A stretch of DNA of 64,000 nucleotides, taken from the NCBI GenBank assembly GCA_025084515.1, contig JAJAGP010000016.1, forward strand, positions 468,708 through 532,707. Reading direction: 5' to 3'. Made by a program: the position numbers and the translations under genes. How positions within the stretch are numbered: the first letter of the stretch is position 1; each line of letters begins with the position of its first letter. Under the pieces are notes generated by a model. That model searched no databases and was not told the DNA's origin. It saw only the letters and a program-made list of their open reading frames with translations. Source of the DNA: Ancistrus triradiatus (taxonomy: Eukaryota; Chordata; Actinopteri; Siluriformes; Loricariidae). Below, in pieces: positions 47,074 through 59,115 of this stretch.

Positions 47074-47083
47074 CAATTAGTAC

Positions 47084-48140
47084 AAGTCAAGTCAGATTTA
47101 TTTATATAGCACTTTTTACAATGGGGCATTGTCTCAAAGCAACTTTACAATTTTAGATTATCTTCTAATATCTAAGGCCAACCTGAATTGAGCGAGCCTA
47201 GGGCGACAGTGGAAGGGAAAAACTCCCTAAATGTTACAAGGAAGAACCCTTGGGAGGACCAAGACCCAAAAAGGCGACCTGACCTCCTTGGGTGGCGTAG
47301 ATGATAAATGTAAGAATGAAACTAAGTTATCTAATCAAATAATTCATATAGTAATAGTTAAAAAAAACCTGTAAAAATATCCATATCCGCATTATTTAAT
47401 CCAATTCACAGACTAACTTTTGGATCTTAAGTCCTTGGCGGCATTTCGTCCCCAGCCAACAAGAGGAAGGACCGAGTTACTGCCCTCTGGTGTGGCACAA
47501 GTATGGTGGGGCTGGAACTGATGATGGAAACAACTTGAGTGGAGCTGAAGCGGAGGAATATCTTAGTGTGCGGAGCTGGAACTGGTACCAGAACACAAGC
47601 TTGGAGAGAAAAGAGAAAATGTAGTTAGTTATTGATTAAGAGCACACAGTCTTTTAACAACCACTGATGCCACGTGTATGAGACTCTGGCAGCATTAGCT
47701 ATAGCAACACAGCTAGAAAGAGGAGAACCAGAAGGTAACACAGCCAAGAGGGATCATATGAGACATCAGCAACCCACCTCCTCATGGGAAGCAAGAAGAC
47801 AGGAACCCAACATCCCAGATCACCACAAAACTCTTTGACTATGAACCCCCAGTCTAAGACAAGGATGGACAAGTCAAGATCATGAGGTCCGAAGCCCAGA
47901 CCAGCCGGACCGCCCACCAGACACTCCCGGGCAAAGAACAAGGCATGACAAGGCAGGCAGGCCAGACATGAATCCAGACTTCAGCCCCAGTAACCCAAGC
48001 CATGCATCCCAGTCTAAGTCTAGCCAAAAGCCCGTGTAAAAGGCATGTTTTTAGCCTAGACTTAAATATTTGGAGAGTGTCTGAATCTCGGTTCACGGGT
48101 ATTAGAAGCCATAAACGGACACACATGGTTAGCAGCAAAA
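47084..48140 (-). repeat. Dispersed repeat R1, long form
   Basis: Begins 'caagtcagatttatttatat', continues with 'tcctctt..cgacctgacctcc'-type R1 sequence and 'ggcgtagatgataaatgtaa'. It then extends about 850 bp further to 'ggcatgtttttagcctagac', as in the longer version of this fish repeat. It interrupts the IGSF22-like exon at 46961-47073. Confidence 0.6.
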
Positions 48141-48164
48141 CTCAGACAGTCTGTGCCATTCAAT

Positions 48165-48300
48165 TAATGTTCAGTTGGGGCCAGTTAGAAGGTACAATGT
48201 CTGCCAAGAAGATTTTCCCAACACCAATACACACTGCCACCAGCCTCAACTGTTGGCCCAAGGCAAGAATGGATTCATGCTGTTTAAGCCAAAATTTATA
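48165..48300 (-). mobile_element. Tc1-like transposase fragment
   Basis: 'aatgtctgccaagaagattt', 'gccaccagcctcaactgttg' and 'aatggattcatgctgtttaa' match the central part of the Tc1 family that is longer at 53612-54505. Confidence 0.55.
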
Positions 48301-50387
48301 ACATCAGCGAGCAGAATTTGTTTGAGATGATGTACTGATCATTACTGATGTAACGTGATTAATCAAGACACTGTAGCCTTTCTGTCAGATCTACTATGTC
48401 TGGTCATTCACAGTTGACCTCTCTCATCAATAAGGTTTCTCAACCCACTGTTGCCTGACAGAATGCTTATTTTACCTTTCTGTGAGAGTCTGTCACGCAT
48501 CAAATTCCCTGAAGAATAGCAGTTTCGGAAAAAAATACAGTTTGTGAAAAACCAGTTAAGGTCAAAGATCATATTTTCCCACATTCTAATGTTTAATGTA
48601 AACATTAACTGAGACTATTGGTCCGTGTCTGCATGATTCCGTGCAGTACGATGTTGCCACATGATTGGGTAACAGCATGTCTGAGCAGATGTCCTTCATA
48701 CCTATGAGGTGTGGGTATGTGTGTGAGCAGAGCAATGTACTGTGTTGTACTAATTGGCTAGTTGCTCAGATCGAAGATCCTTCCCAACTATAGCACAATT
48801 GGATTCCTGGCCATGAATGACTTGAAATCATCAGGACATGAAACTGTAAAGAAAGGGTTAAGACACCAGGTATGTGTGACTTCACTAAATACTGGTTGTC
48901 TGATGAAAACGATAAGCTGTTGCTGCCAGGATGATGAACAGAGGTGTACAATATGGTTTTGTAGAATATAGTTGACATGGTTGTATTGTGAACATGCACT
49001 GTATTGTGATATTGTATGTTATGTGCACCAGTAGGACTGCTTAAATTTCACTGTACTGTACAGTACTCGGTGTAGTGAGAATAAAGAATCTTGGTTCTTG
49101 AATGACTGAATAGTTGCTAACAATTCATTCTAACTGCAGCAAAAAGCATACTTAAAATGAGAAGGCACAGACTCTAAACCTGACATGTTGTGTACTGAAA
49201 ATTTGTGGGTGCTGCTGTTATATTCTTGTAAACTGTACAGTTAGCCAGCCAGCTGTTTACAACAGAGATTCATAATGACAACATTGGTACTCCAAGTACA
49301 CACACACACACACACTCCCTGATATGAAATGTATTAAGCATCACAGGCCTGTTCAGTCTGTACAACGTTGGCATAAATGTATTCTAGAATGGGGTCCCAT
49401 GTCTAATGGAAAAACACTGAGGTGCCCTTAAGGGAATAATGTAGTTCCATAAATTCCAGACATGAAAAGATTTCCTGGATCCACCTGTTATATGTTGGAG
49501 AATCACACTTCCACTTAAATAAAATACCATGCCTCGGTAGTAAGTGGTAAAGGCTATTACATGTTGCACCGTTGTGGGCATCTGGGGCTTTGGAGGGAAG
49601 TCAGTGTTTCTCACCCATTACTTGGGCAGGCCACTCAAATATATTAATGGATGCCAAAGTATATTTGGTGACCGATTTCGCATTTTCTATTTAATTTTTT
49701 AATCTGTCTAAGAGAATGACACCATCTGCAATCCATTAACTAGTGGACAATCTCCTGTCACTCTGCTCAATAAAGGTCTCCTGACAATCACATACACAGA
49801 GATCTTCTGTGGTGTTCCATTAGACATTTGAAGCACTGGCCAGCTAAAGCAACTCCTTTTCTCCTTACTGTGGTAATTGTAATTGTTATTTGACTTGAAC
49901 AGTAGCTTCAAATTCTATGAAAGAAAGTAGCAACTATACTGCGCAGGTAGCTAAGACTGAAGAGTATACCCAGCACACATAACTTGACCAGGCTATGGCA
50001 ATTGCCTTCTAGATACAGCAGAGTTCACCCCATCTCCAATGTGCAATTGGAAGTGCGATTTTTCAACCATGAACGAGGTTAGTGAATGAAGTGAAATGTG
50101 TCTTTCTTTCAGCACTAACTATATTTTGTATAGTCATGTCTAATTTCTAATGTCTAATCTAATTTCTGCATTGTTTTACTCAATTTAAAGCCACGTCAAG
50201 CAACATTTTTATGTGATTTTCAGGTCAAAACCTGAGAAACAGAACTAAAGGTTAGGACCTGGCTGTATGTCTGCAAAAATGGATAAAAGGACCTTTACAA
50301 AAGACATTCCCATATGCATACGTATTGGAGATCTTTTTTGAAAACCAACAAAGATGAAGTGCTCCGACAAACAATAACACCATTGTA
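48301..50387. other. Intergenic/intronic, nothing assigned
   Basis: A (CA)n tract at 49299-49314 and a retro-element-like tail 'tagtgagaataaagaatctt' near 49074 are the only landmarks. No coding family recognised. Confidence 0.45.
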
Positions 50388-51972
50388 CTGTGGAGCAAAA
50401 AATTATTTAGTCAGCCACTGATTGTGCAAGTTCTCCTACTTAGAAAGATGAGAGAGGTCTGTAATTTTCATCATAGGTACACTTCAACTATGAGAGACAA
50501 AATGAGAAAAAAATCCAGGAAATCACATTGTAGGATTTTTAAAGAATCTAATTGTGAATCATGGTGGAAAATAAGTATTTGGTCACACACAAACAAGCAA
50601 GATTTCTGGCTCTCACAGACCTGCAACTTATTCTTAAGAAGGTCTTCTGTCCTCCACTTGTTACCTGTATTAATGGCACCTGTTTGACCTCGTTATCTGA
50701 ATAAAAGACTCCAAACTCAACCATGGCTAAGACCAAAGAGCTGTTGAAGGACACCAGGAAGAAAATTGTAGACCTTCACCAGGCTGGGAAGAGTGAATCT
50801 ACAATAGGCAAGCAGGTTGGTGTGAATAAATCAACTGTGGGAGCAATTGTAAGAAAACTGAAAAAACATCCAAAGACCATTGATAATCTCCCTCGATCTG
50901 GGGCTCCACACAAGATCTCACCACTCCCGTGGGGTCAAAATGGATCATGAGAACGGTGAGCAAAATCCCAGAACTACACGGAGGGGACCTGATGAATGAC
51001 CTGCAGAGAGCTGGGACCAAAGTAACAAAGGCACCATCAGTTAACACACTACGTCGAGAGGGACTCAGATCCTGCAGTGCCAGGCGTGTCCCCCTGCTTA
51101 AGCCAGTACATGTCCAGGCTCGTCTGAAGTCTGCCAGAGAGCATATGGATGATCAAGAAGAGGATTGGGAGAATATCATGTGGTCAGATGAAACCAAAAT
51201 AGAACTTTTTGGTAAAAACTCAACTTGTCGAGTTTGGAGGAAGAAGAATGCTGAGTTGCATCCCAAGAACACCATACCTATTGTGAAGCATGGGGGTGGA
51301 AACATAACGCGTTGGGGCTGTTTTTCTGCAAAGGGGACAGGACGACTGATCCATGTTAAAGGAGGAATGAACGGAGCCATGTATCATGAGATTTTAAGCC
51401 AAAACCTCCTTCCATCAGTGAGAGCATTGGAGATGGAACGTGGCTGGGTCTTCCAGCATGACAATGATCCCAAACACACCACTTGGGCAATGAAAAAGTG
51501 GCTCCGTAAAAAACAATTCAAGGTCCTGGAGTGGCCTAGCCAGTCTCCAGACCTCAACCCCATAGAAAATTTGTGAAGGGAGTTGAAAGTCCATGTTGCC
51601 CAGCAACAGCTTCAAAACATCACTGCTCTAGAGGAGATCTGCATGGAGGAATGGGCCAAAATACCAGCTACAGTGTGTGCAAACCTGGTGAAGACTTACA
51701 GGAAATGTTTGACCTCTGTCATTGCCAACAAAGGTTGTTACCAAGTATTGAGCTGAACTTTTGTTATTGACCAAATACTTATTTTCCACCATAATTTACA
51801 ATTAAATTCTTTAAAATCCTACAATGTGATTAAAAAAAAAAAAAATTATTTTCCTCATTTTGTTTCTCATAGTTGAAGTGTACCTATGATGAAAATTACA
51901 GACCTCTCTCATCTTTCTAAGTAGGAGAACTCGCACAATCAGTGGCTGACTAAATACCTTTTTGCCCCACTG
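50388..51972 (+). mobile_element. Long-TIR Tc1-like transposon, copy C (best preserved)
   Basis: TA (50386-50387), about 200-bp inverted repeats, right end 'tttgccccactg' then TA. The transposase starts at 50723 (MAKTKELLKDTRKKIVDLHQ) with the HTH GKSESTIGKQVGVNKSTVGA and SGAPHKIS. A frameshift near 50920-50945 follows. A second frame (to 51576) has NDLQRAGTKV, ENIMWSDETKIELFGKN (Asp 1), KHGGGNITRWGCFSAKGTG, WVFQHDNDPKHTTWAM (Asp 2) and SPDLNPIENL (Glu; D-34-E spacing). TGA replaces the expected Trp after PIENL, and the C-terminus LEEICMEEWAKIPATVCANL lies beyond. Two main lesions make it a pseudogene. Confidence 0.92.
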
Positions 51973-52149
51973 TATGTCAGACCTTTGGGAGACGCTGGAA
52001 GTTATATAATAGTTTTTTATTTTCTAAAATGTGTTAGAACACTTATAAGTGGAAAGGATGTAAACTGAAAGAAAGAAACATTTGTAGGCCTACATCTATT
52101 GACAGTATTAGAAAAGTACAAAAAACATGCACATTGAGGGCTTTATGGT

Positions 52150-52560
52150 GACACCTTCAGCACAGCTCCAGAGATCCCTTTTTCGATCCTAACCTTGGAC
52201 TGGGCTTGTGTGGAGATTGCATTTCCTCTCTGTATTTGTGTGGGTTAACGCCAGGGACTTTCATTTCCTCCCACACTCCAAAGACATGCGTTGCTCTATA
52301 TTGCTGCCAGTTTATTTCTGTAACTTATTTAATGTCGCTCTTCAGCGTGAAAGGCCACTCAACAATAGACACGAGGTTACATCAGCATTACATCAGCGTT
52401 ATATCGAAGCTAGTGATATATACTCAGGTTGGGGGCCAATTTAGCGTAATCAGTTAACCTAAAGCATGTCTTTGAACTGTGGGAGAAAACCAGAGCAAAT
52501 CCATGCAGACACGGGAAAGACATGCAGACATCCAGAACCTTCTTGCTAATCACTGAGCCA
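52150..52560. repeat. Head-to-head pair of SINE-like repeat halves
   Basis: 52200-52300 reads 'ttcctcccacactccaaaga' on the plus strand. 52440-52540 reads the same landmarks in reverse ('catgtctttgaactgtggga', 'atccatgcagacacgggaaa'). Together they form an inverted pair of the repeat seen at 35990. Confidence 0.55.
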
Positions 52561-52690
52561 CTGTCCCACCCAGATTGCCCTCAAGAAGAGAGTGTTTGAT
52601 TAATGATGATTATGAATGATTAATTGCTATCCTGTTATGAACAGCCATTGATGCTGATGGGATGTTATACAAACAAACAAACTAACAAAC

Positions 52691-52795
52691 ATGGACACTG
52701 ATGTCAGAGTGGACCTTCCCATAGTCACGGTGAAGGTTGGCGTGGTACTCTCCACAGTCAGACCTCAAGAGCGCAAGAGCAAGAGCTAATCAGGA
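52691..52795 (-). pseudogene. IGSF22: IGSF22-like Ig exon, C-terminal half
   Basis: RSDCGEYHANLHRDYGKVHS then DISVHV, the F and G strands of an Ig domain. Acceptor CTGATTAG at 52796-52797 and donor-like CAT|GTTTGT at 52690. The upstream half of the domain is not visible nearby. Confidence 0.5.
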
Positions 52796-53611
52796 ATTGT
52801 GAAATGTTTTTCCTCAAGTGAAAATTTCTCGACCACTGATTGTAATTCTATTTTTTAGCCAGGGCACATTCGGAGAAGGAGAACTCTGAAAATACATATC
52901 ACTATCTCCCTCTTCTGAATTAAGTTTCAGTGATCCGTTGAATTAATGTACTAGTGTTGAGAGCAGTTCATGCTTGGGTTACGATGCCCTTTTGGTGAAA
53001 GGACTGTCTGTTATATTATTAAACTCTTTTTACCTTTATGCAATCACCTTTGCCCATGGTAGCACTGAAGCACTTCAAGTGAAGGAAACGAGAATACATG
53101 GTGCATATCCAGAATGTACCAGCATCTGATTTTTCACCTTCAGCTGAAGATCATCTCAAAATCTAGCCAACAGCTAACAATCCTGTTATGCTACATATTG
53201 CGACTTACACAATCTACTGATGGTGGACAATGAAGCACTGCTATTGGTGAATATGAGCAATTTTCAGTTGGAGGAGATTAGTAATGAAGACTGCTCTTTG
53301 TATAAAACCATCTGGAGAGGGAAATAAATGGAAAAAACACATAGATATGAATGCAAAAGGCAGCCATTTACCTTGTATTAGTCCGTTACTGACAGACAAC
53401 CACATGCTGTTCCCTTTCTTTCTCTGCTCCACTATATATCACAGAACAGGAGCACTCCTATCTTGTGCTCGAGGAGCTCTCATTATGATGACTACATTTT
53501 TAGACACATCAGCAATCTGAGGCTGAGGTACTATATCAGGAGGCTCTGACCAAATATAAGAGTTGGCATCAGTGGCTGCTTATCTATTACCTCACCAATT
53601 GTATACACGCA
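52796..53611. other. Nothing recognised
   Basis: No repeat ends, conserved exon or RNA gene seen. Confidence 0.45.
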
Positions 53612-54505
53612 AAACTTCATTAGGAACACTACAGTAATACTGGGTAGGGCCTCCCTTTACTCTCCAAACAACCTCACTTCTTATTGGCATTGATTCCACA
53701 AGATGTTGGAAACATTCCTTTGAAATTCTGCACCATGTTGACATCATGCAATTCCTGCATATTTTTAAGGTGAACGTTTATGCTGTGAATCTCCCCTACA
53801 CCCCAAAGGTGTTCTATTGGATTCAGATTCAGTGGCTAGCACGGTCACAGAAGAATATTTAACTCATTGTGTTCATAAAACCAGTTTGAGATCACATTTG
53901 CATTGTGACCTGGCACATTATCATGCTGGATGTAGCCATTAGAAAGTGGGTAGTTTGTGGCCATGAAGGTATGCACATGGTCAGCAGCAATACTCAAATA
54001 GGCTGTGGTATCCAAGCAATGATTGATTGGTAGTAATGGGCCCAAAGTGTGCTAACACAACATCTCCCACTCCATTCCATTACCATTTCATGCTATGCCA
54101 AATTCTGATCTCTCCATCTGTGTGCCTTAGCAGAAATCAATATTCATCAGGGCCAGACTACATTTTTCCCCATCTTCAGCTGTCAAGTTTAGGTGAGCCT
54201 GTGCTTGCTGCAGCCTCAGAGTTCTGTTCTAGACTGCCAGATGTGGAACCCACCTGCCACAAGGATGACATGTTGTGCTTTCTGAGATGCTTTTTTGCTT
54301 ACTACAGTTGTTACCTTAGCCTTTCTGTTACTTCAATCCAGGCTGGCTATTCTCCACTGAACTTTCTTCTTAACAAGACATTTCTGTCCACAAACTGCCA
54401 CTCACTGGATGTGTTTTCTTTATTGTACGATGCCCAGTAAACACTAGCAGTTTAGCAGAAATACTCAAACCAGCCTGGCTGACACCAACAATCCTTGGTT
54501 AACAT
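53612..54505 (-). mobile_element. Tc1-like transposon, 3' two thirds, decayed
   Basis: Minus-strand transposase remnants: GPLLPINHCLDTTAYLSIAA, DHVHTFMATNYPLSNGYIQH, DNVPGHNANVISNWFYEHNE (second Asp block), preceded by 'tcatcagggccagactacat' (SDES region) and HTH-side DNA up to 'tctgtccacaaactgccact'. The terminal end at the left is 'aaaacttcattaggaacac'. Frameshifts throughout; the N-terminus and right end are lost. Confidence 0.75.
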
Positions 54506-54834
54506 TTTCTTACTAAGAAAAAACTTTGAGAACCACTGTTCTAGAGGGTTACTCATAGAGGTGGAATGCCCTCATGCTGTCACAATCCCCATTGCGTCAG
54601 TTCTGGACCCCATTTCCCAACAAGCCACACTCCTGCACTGTCATTTACTCAGTCGTTCTCATTCACTCACCTCCTGACCACATGCACTGGTATACACTTA
54701 TCACTGCTCTGGACATTTAAATGCCGCTTGCACAAGCACTCGTAAACGAGAAGAACATTTCTAGATTTGTGGTAGTTGTGGTCACAAATTGGCAAAATAT
54801 ATTCTGGGAATGATAATACAAATAAGCACCTGGA

Positions 54835-55280
54835 CAAGCACAAGCTCATGCTTGTCAATCCTCTCTACTGGTGGTCTGTCTGGGCCATCCAGAGCCTGTT
54901 TGGCATGTGTGGGTGCCCTCATGGAACCACTGCCAACACCTCCTAACAGCTATGCCAGAATGGCCTAGATGGAGGGATATTCGTCAAAATTATATTTCTG
55001 TTCTCTCAGTCCAATGATGTGCTCCCTCTTAAAGTCTGTAAAATGGGCAAAATGTCTTCGAGTGTGTCACAGAGGCATGTCTAGCACTCATCGATCTCTC
55101 ACCAAGAGGTACACTACCCAAAAGTAGCAACGGAGAGCACTTTTATGCCCTAGTGTGGCAAACCCCAGTGTGAAATCAGACCACACCTGTAATCATTTAT
55201 ATCTGCCTGAGACATAACTGCATGCCGAGCTTTGTAGCAATCTGGCATTTCTATATTTTTGTCAGTGAGTATATATTGTG
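54835..55280 (-). mobile_element. DFERG-family Tc1-like element, 5' fragment
   Basis: Minus strand: FTDFKREHIIGLREQKYNF (the DFERG..IIGLR start), then a block ending near 54840. The terminal end 'gcaatctggcatttctatat' and 'gtcagtgagtatat' at 55280 match the end of the element at 8990-9515. The C-terminal half is absent. Confidence 0.65.
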
Positions 55281-56084
55281 TATTTGGATTCTAAAGCATT
55301 ACTTAACCACAAATCTTGACCTGCAGTTATATTTTTCTCCATGTGTGCTGACAAGAAGAAAAGCTACAAAATCCTGCCATTGCCTGCTACTGGAATTTAA
55401 GAGTTTAAATTTTGAAATACATGTACAGTATTAGAAATATTGGCCATCCCTAACTGTAATATGCAAATAATCTTTACAAAACACAATTATTTTAAATAAC
55501 ATTTTTTTCCATAGCCTTGCACTTGTGTGTTAGTCTATGGGAAGCATTTTAGTCATGTATTCACCAATCACATTTAGCTGCACAGTGGCACTTTTCGAGA
55601 TTCAGTCATTCTTTAGTTTAATCATGAGAGTACCACTGTCTTCCCTCACCAAAGGAGTGGAGACTTCATTGTGGGTACAACAGTCCAGTAGTCCTCCACT
55701 AGCTCCAGCCCATCCCTATACCTAACAAGTAATGGAATAAAAACATCTTATTTCTGAATATTGCATAAGTAAAAGCAAATATCTGGTTTCCCCCCACTTT
55801 TCCTAGCCTTCAATTATTCCGGATACACCTGTTCTAAATCCTTCTGATTTATTTTTAATGTCTGCAGATACATTTTGGCATGTTTTATAATTGTTATAGA
55901 TGTATACTGACTTCAGATCAGATCCGGAATAAAAAAAAACGGGAAAAAACTTTTTTAATGTCACTTTTGACTTGTTGCAGGATACACCAACATGTCATTT
56001 TTATGTTAATGGAATAATTTATTTTTAAATAATACATTTTCCTTCCACACCCAAAACCTCTAGGGGAGCCTGTGTCTGCACACA
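55281..56084. other. Nothing recognised
   Basis: AT-rich sequence without recognisable genes or repeats. Confidence 0.45.
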
Positions 56085-56400
56085 TTTGTAGATGATGTCA
56101 TTTGAAGCATTTGAGTGAATATTTCTGGAAAGGAAATGATTAGCATTGACAGTTTGATGCTTTGGGCAATGTTCTGCTGGGAAACTTTGGATCCTGGCAT
56201 TCATGTGGATGTTACCTTGACACAAACTACCTACCTTAACATTTTCACAGACTAAGTACATCACTCAATGGCAACGGTACTTTTAATGGCGTTAGCCTCT
56301 TTCAGCAGGATAATGTACCCTAAAATACTGCAAAAAATGTTCAGGAATGGTTTGAGATACATGACAGTGAGCTCAAGGTGTTGACTACAGACCTTCTACA
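56085..56400 (+). mobile_element. Tc1-like transposase fragment
   Basis: 'gttctgctgggaaactttgg', 'ttcatgtggatgttaccttg', 'cctctttcagcaggataatg' (LFQQDN, second Asp block) and 'aatgttcaggaatggtttga' are from a Tc1 relative of the 'gatcagccataacatta' elements. No open frame. Confidence 0.6.
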
Positions 56401-56451
56401 GCACGGCTGGCAGACCTGACATACTAATGGGTGTCAATGTCATGTGTACAC

Positions 56452-57800
56452 AAGTCAAGTCATATTTATTTATATAGCACTTTTTACAATGGCGCATTGG
56501 TATGGTATTCAATTTATTGTCATTACACATGTACAAGTACAAGGCAACGAAATGCATTTTTAGAAGAAACAAGAAATAATGAACACGTTGGGAAAGAAGG
56601 AGAACTCCTTCCAGCACACAAGCGTATGAACATAACATAGACACACAACTAGCCACTGGTTAGGGATATGGGGATCGAGAAAAGTAACCAAAACGACAAG
56701 TAGCCATTCGTGTTCGCAGCCGTTTCGGCGCGCCCTGCAGACCCGTCCCGCCGTCTTGGTGGAGTTAAGCTTAGAGTGGAGGCGTTTGGTTTGGGTAGGG
56801 ACAAAAAGTCTGTCAGTTCTCATTCTTGCAGCAGAAAAAGTCTGTACAAAGTTCGCGATAACAGGGCAGTATACAGCGCTTACTGCCCAGAATGAAAAAG
56901 TCAGTGGATGGGGGGTGGGTACTAGCAGCAGATCCTCTGGAGGAATTTCTTATCAGCAATGCTGATAACAGGGAAGCCGAGAGTAGAAATGACTTTGTTT
57001 TGACTGAGCTCAAATTTTTAACACTCAGAACCAATGTATCTCTGATGATTTACCTCATTTCGCAAAGCCGTTAGTTTAGTTTCTCCGTGATGGAGTCCAT
57101 GGTGCGATTATATGCGCAATCTAGAGTTCCAAACGGCTCTGCCCACCATTTCAATCAAATTGGGCAGTTTATGGGGACCTTTGACAACTGACCCAACTCT
57201 TTAAATTTCCCGATAACAGCAGGGTAACGCCTAATTCCAATCAGCAGAAACCCCACGATCAAAGTTCCGATAAATAAACATCCTCGATGTCCTCCAATGA
57301 AAGAGGTGCCAGGCACCGACTCCCCCACTTCCCCACGGGTCCATCGCGTATTCCTGCCCATCTGTGTTCCGTCGGGGCATGTGGGTTCCCCCGAACCCGA
57401 ACTTCTCGATGAGAAGATGGTGTCAATAGCATTCAGAGACTATTTAACCAATTCCATAATTTGTTCTTTGAGGAGCAGTGCTAAGGAGTAGAGTAGAGTA
57501 GACGAGACAGATACAAAGAAGCCAAGCAGGAGAGATAAGGGAGCGAGGAACAGTGCGTCTGCCTTCCACGAGAGCTCAGAGGAAAAAAATAAAATAAAAT
57601 ATTGCATTGTCTCAAAGCAACTGTACAAATTTAGATTATCTCCTCATATTTACGTCCAATCCCAAATTGAGCAAGCCTAGGGCGACAGTGACATGAAAAA
57701 CTCCCTAAGTGTTATGAGGAAGAAACCTTGGGAGGACCAAGACTTAAAAAGGGACCCAACCTTTTTGGGTGGCGTAGATGATAAATTAAGAATGAAACTA
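56452..57800 (-). repeat. Dispersed repeat R1 split by an insertion
   Basis: 56452-56499 ('aagtcatatttatttatata', 'acaatggcgcattg') and 57604-57800 ('gcattgtctcaaagcaactg' to 'ggtggcgtagatgataaat') join into one R1 copy when 56500-57603 is removed. The hexamer gcattg is duplicated at the junction. Confidence 0.75.
56500..57603 (-). mobile_element. Unassigned 1.1-kb insertion with degenerate membrane-protein frame
   Basis: Inserted in R1 with a 6-bp target duplication (gcattg at 56494-56499 and 57604-57609). On the minus strand one frame stays coding-like from about 57600 to 57074, broken only by TAG at 57440-57442 and TGA at 57155-57157. It has two hydrophobic runs (LFLAPLSLLLGFFVSV; CLFIGTLIVGFLLIGI) followed by RRYPAVIGKFKELGQLSK and WWAEPFGTLDCAYNRTMDS. 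The minus-strand 3' end carries AATAAA (56513-56518) 13 nt before the terminus, with 'taatgacaataaattgaa'. No transposase, reverse transcriptase or LTR is visible. I do not recognise the protein. Confidence 0.55.
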
Positions 57801-57875
57801 ATTTATTTAAACTAATAAGTCTTGGAGTGATATTTCAAATGAAATGTAAAATATGAAAATCTGCATATTATCGGT

Positions 57876-58101
57876 ACACATTATGGAGTATTCTCCACTG
57901 TCTAATAGATTGCTGTCATCAAGGATGAACTCAACCCTCTTGTCCTCACTTATGAAGCTGTAGTGTTGATTGATAGTGATAGTGTTTTCTGCCCTTCTGT
58001 CATCGAATATGGACATCCTTTGAGCTCATTTCAGGCTCCTGTCTGGCCTTGCCTTTCTCCTTCACACAAACATTCTTTTGATGGCTCACAAACTGGAATT
58101 C
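57876..58101 (-). pseudogene. IGSF22: IGSF22-like Ig exon with stop and frameshift
   Basis: Strong acceptor (T-run then AATCAG) at 58102-58103. First frame: EFQFVSHQKNVCVKEKGKAR then SSKDVHIR and TGA at 58000-58002, where the family has the core Trp. A second frame, one base off, carries TITINQHYSFISEDKRVEFI and LLDSGEYSIMC. One domain in two frames plus a stop is direct evidence of inactivation. Confidence 0.65.
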
Positions 58102-58414
58102 CTGATTAAAAAAAAAAAAAAGCAGAAATGATTAGCTCCTCACCCTTAACAGACAGAATGACTCTTCTGTATTCTGTTATATGTCTTGTCAGTTTGCAAA
58201 ACCTAAAGGAAAACTCATCAACTTTCAGCCTAATTCAGCCAATCTAGAAAATAACCATAGAAAATAATCTTTCACTGACACATTTGTTGGGTTAATCAAT
58301 AAATGCAAAGAATGTCTGTGAACTGAGTTTATTGGTCAGTTTTTTAGTCAATGTAAAACTGGTTGAATTTATTTTTTCAGAAACTGAACAATTTCTTTTA
58401 GAGAAATAAAGTTT

Positions 58415-58704
58415 CTTGCGTTCAATAGTGAGTGATGCTGCTGTGCTCAAATCTCCAATTCTGATATTATAGTCAGCAGTGTCACTGGGACGCATGTCCT
58501 TGATCTTTAAAATGTAGGTGAAACCATCATCAGACATGCGCATATCAAACTTTTTGTCTCGCTTTAGCTCGTTCCCTTTAAACTGCCATAAGATAGGGGT
58601 GTCCGTCATTTTATAGAGATGCACCTCAAACACAGCTGTCTGTCTCTCCATCACTTGCAAGGGCTTCAAATCTGTGAGGAACTTCAAAGGCTCCTCTACC
58701 ACTG
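58415..58704 (-). pseudogene. IGSF22: IGSF22-like Ig-domain exon
   Basis: Open across the domain: VVEEPLKFLTDLKPLQVMER, FEVHLYK, ILWQFKGNELKRDKKFDM (W of strand C), then YILKIKDMRPSDTADYNIRI (D-x-Y of strand F) and LTIE. Acceptor CATCTTCAG is plausible at 58705-58706. No GT donor follows LTIERK; only a GCAAG is present, so splicing is doubtful. Confidence 0.65.
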
Positions 58705-58924
58705 CTGAAGATGCGGTGAAGGGATGGGAAGATAAAAGTGGAAGACATGCTTTTCAAGAAAGGCATGATAAAAACACTAAAATCATGCTGACATCTGGTG
58801 CTTGCCTGGAAAAGTGTATTGGTTATAGATATCAAAGAATGCACTTGTATTCTGAAGGGAGCCAAATGCAGAGGAGTGGGAGGAAGAGTAGTGAGGTCAC
58901 TTCCCATTTGGATTAGCAAACAGA

Positions 58925-59060
58925 TCTCGTCTCCTTGACCTGTAAAGTGTATGTGGCAGAGTCAGTCAAACGCACTCTGGCGATGCATGTGATTTTCACC
59001 CAGCTATCTAAACTCTAACTTCCAGAGAGTGCACTGAATCTTCAGCAAGTCATTGTCCAG
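58925..59060 (-). pseudogene. IGSF22: IGSF22-like Ig exon, frameshifted
   Basis: One frame gives DNDLLKIQCTLWKLEF followed by stops. Another gives CIARVRLTDSATYTLQVKET, the F-strand/G-strand end of an Ig domain. The two frames are incompatible. Confidence 0.4.
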
Positions 59061-59064
59061 AATA

Positions 59065-59066
<2 letters not shown>

Positions 59067-59102
<36 letters not shown>
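59067..59102. repeat. (CA)n microsatellite
   Basis: About 18 uninterrupted CA units. Confidence 0.9.
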
Positions 59103-59105
<3 letters not shown>

Positions 59106-59115
59106 ATTTTTGTCG

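Noticed and set aside
54027..54440. 137-codon plus ORF
   Set aside because: Antisense of a decayed Tc1 transposase on the minus strand.
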